From assembly GCA_905216195.1 (NCBI GenBank), contig CAJMSX010000053.1, positions 1-23,412 of the forward strand: a DNA stretch of 23,412 bases, written 5' to 3'. This document shows positions 22,429 through 23,412 of the stretch, one piece after another. Positions within the stretch are counted from its first letter, which is position 1. Every line of letters starts with the position of its first letter. The position numbers were made by a program, and so were the translations under genes. The DNA comes from an uncultured bacterium (GTDB lineage Bacteria > Bacteroidota > Bacteroidia > Bacteroidales > Marinifilaceae). Below the pieces are notes generated by a model that was given only the letters and a program-made list of their open reading frames with translations, was not told the origin of the DNA and searched no databases.

Positions 22429-23412
22429 TTAATAATTATAAATCGTTTCAAGCTGGCCGTCTACTTCCCGGCGAATCATCTTTATAAACTCCTCGACTTC
22501 CATCGTTCCCATATCCCCCTGGCCCTGACGACGTACGGATACCTTATTTTCCTTCGCTTCATTCTCTCCGACAACCAATAAATACGGTATTTTTTTCAAT
22601 TCGTTATCCCGTATCTTGCGGCCGATTTTTTCATTCCGGTCGTCTAAAACGGTGCGAATATCGGAATTATTTAATAAATCCGAAAGTTTCCGGGCATATT
22701 CATTCGATTTTTCACTCACCGTAAGGATGACGGCCTGGTCCGGAGCCAGCCATAAGGGAAATTTCCCTCCCGTATGCTCGATCAGTACGGCCACAAAACG
22801 TTCCATGCTTCCGAAAGGAGCCCGGTGGATCATCACAGGACGGTGCTTTTGATTATCGGCACCCGTATATTCCAGTCCGAAACGTTCCGGTAAATTATAA
22901 TCCACCTGTATCGTTCCCAACTGCCATTTCCGTCCGATGGCATCTTTAACCATAAAATCCAGTTTCGGTCCGTAGAAAGCGGCCTCTCCCAATTCGACCG
23001 TAGTTTTCAATCCCTTCTCCTGAGCGGCTTCGATAATGGCCCGTTCAGCCTTTTCCCAATTTTCGTCCGTACCGATATATTTTTCCGTGTCCTTCGGATC
23101 TCTCAGCGAAATCTGGGCCGTAAATTCCTGGAAATCCAGCGCCTTAAAAATCACAAAAATAATATCGATCACTTTGATAAACTCTTCCTTCAACTGATCC
23201 GGCGTACAGAAGAGATGGGCATCGTCCTGCGTAAACCCGCGTACCCGGGTCAGTCCGTGCAGCTCTCCGCTCTGTTCGTACCGGTACACCGTGCCGAATT
23301 CTGCAAAACGGATCGGCAGATCTTTGTACGAACGCGGTTTAAACTTATAGATTTCACAGTGATGAGGACAATTCATCGGTTTCAGCATGAACTCCTCCCC
23401 ATCCTGCGGCGT
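22429..23412 (-). CDS. thrS: Threonyl-tRNA synthetase, 5' part outside window
   Basis: The C-terminal 327 residues of the class II enzyme that charges tRNA-Thr; the frame is open to the right edge, so the editing and N-terminal domains and the start lie outside. Visible blocks are MNCPHH (zinc-ligand Cys), FGTVYRYEQSGELHGLTRVRGFTQDDAH (motif 2 and zinc-ligand His) and MIHRAPFGSMERF (motif 3, third zinc ligand His). The last ~110 residues from WLAPDQAVILTV form the anticodon-binding domain. The first Met in the window (complement of 23388) is internal, not the start. First visible gene of the thrS-infC-rpmI-rplT operon. Confidence 0.97.
   Translation of the reverse strand, partial: TPQDGEEFMLKPMNCPHHCEIYKFKPRSYKDLPIRFAEFGTVYRYEQSGELHGLTRVRGFTQDDAHLFCTPDQLKEEFIKVIDIIFVIFKALDFQEFTAQISLRDPKDTEKYIGTDENWEKAERAIIEAAQEKGLKTTVELGEAAFYGPKLDFMVKDAIGRKWQLGTIQVDYNLPERFGLEYTGADNQKHRPVMIHRAPFGSMERFVAVLIEHTGGKFPLWLAPDQAVILTVSEKSNEYARKLSDLLNNSDIRTVLDDRNEKIGRKIRDNELKKIPYLLVVGENEAKENKVSVRRQGQGDMGTMEVEEFIKMIRREVDGQLETIYNY

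Overview
The window looks like core chromosome of a Bacteroidales bacterium. Supporting signs are the many TAnnTTTG promoter -7 boxes typical of Bacteroidetes, the near absence of Shine-Dalgarno sequences, and families largely tied to that phylum: DUF5686/CarboxypepD_reg outer-membrane protein, DUF4286 next to ruvC, long Bacteroidetes-type LepB, PIN-PhoH protein and the GlsA/GlsB acyltransferase pair. An Odoribacteraceae-like genus is a guess; the sequence alone does not fix it. I see no IS element, phage, CRISPR array, tRNA, rRNA or plasmid function.

Layout. 1-1230 (minus): a window-edge omega-amidase/nitrilase gene downstream of a small PlsC-type acyltransferase gene. 1252-3996 (plus): exported S9 prolyl-oligopeptidase-family peptidase, convergent with a DUF5686 outer-membrane protein (4075-6690, minus). 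6834-7625 (plus): a clear promoter, rplU, rpmA and a strong terminator, followed by serS with its own terminator. 9085-12431 (plus): a tight run of DUF4286, ruvC, ABC ATPase and ABC permease, the last three joined by ATGA-type overlaps. 12483-14165 (minus): a TPR lipoprotein with an OmpA-like segment, separated from the permease by a perfect 16-bp hairpin. 14375-16379 (plus): the probable glycine-lipid genes glsA and glsB. 16456-20929 (minus): PIN-PhoH ATPase, then dapB - lepB - SDR transcribed as one set. 21045-23412 (minus): the classic thrS - infC - rpmI - rplT translation operon, thrS running off the right edge.

The genes are mostly housekeeping: translation (two tRNA synthetases, IF3, L20, L21, L27, L35), recombination (RuvC), lysine/cell-wall precursor synthesis (DapB), protein export (LepB) and lipid/envelope biology (PlsC-like protein, GlsA/B, lipoprotein, DUF5686).

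I found no obviously new multigene system. The spots most worth a second look are non-coding: (i) the glsA leader, which has a -7 box inside an inverted repeat, a 42-nt GC-rich hairpin, a 20-codon proline-rich mini-ORF and a 19-nt stretch resembling the cobalamin-riboswitch core; (ii) infC, where an AGGAGG sits 7 nt from an in-frame ATA rather than near the ATG; and (iii) a nested hairpin in the rpmI-rplT spacer that could be a ribosomal-protein regulatory site.
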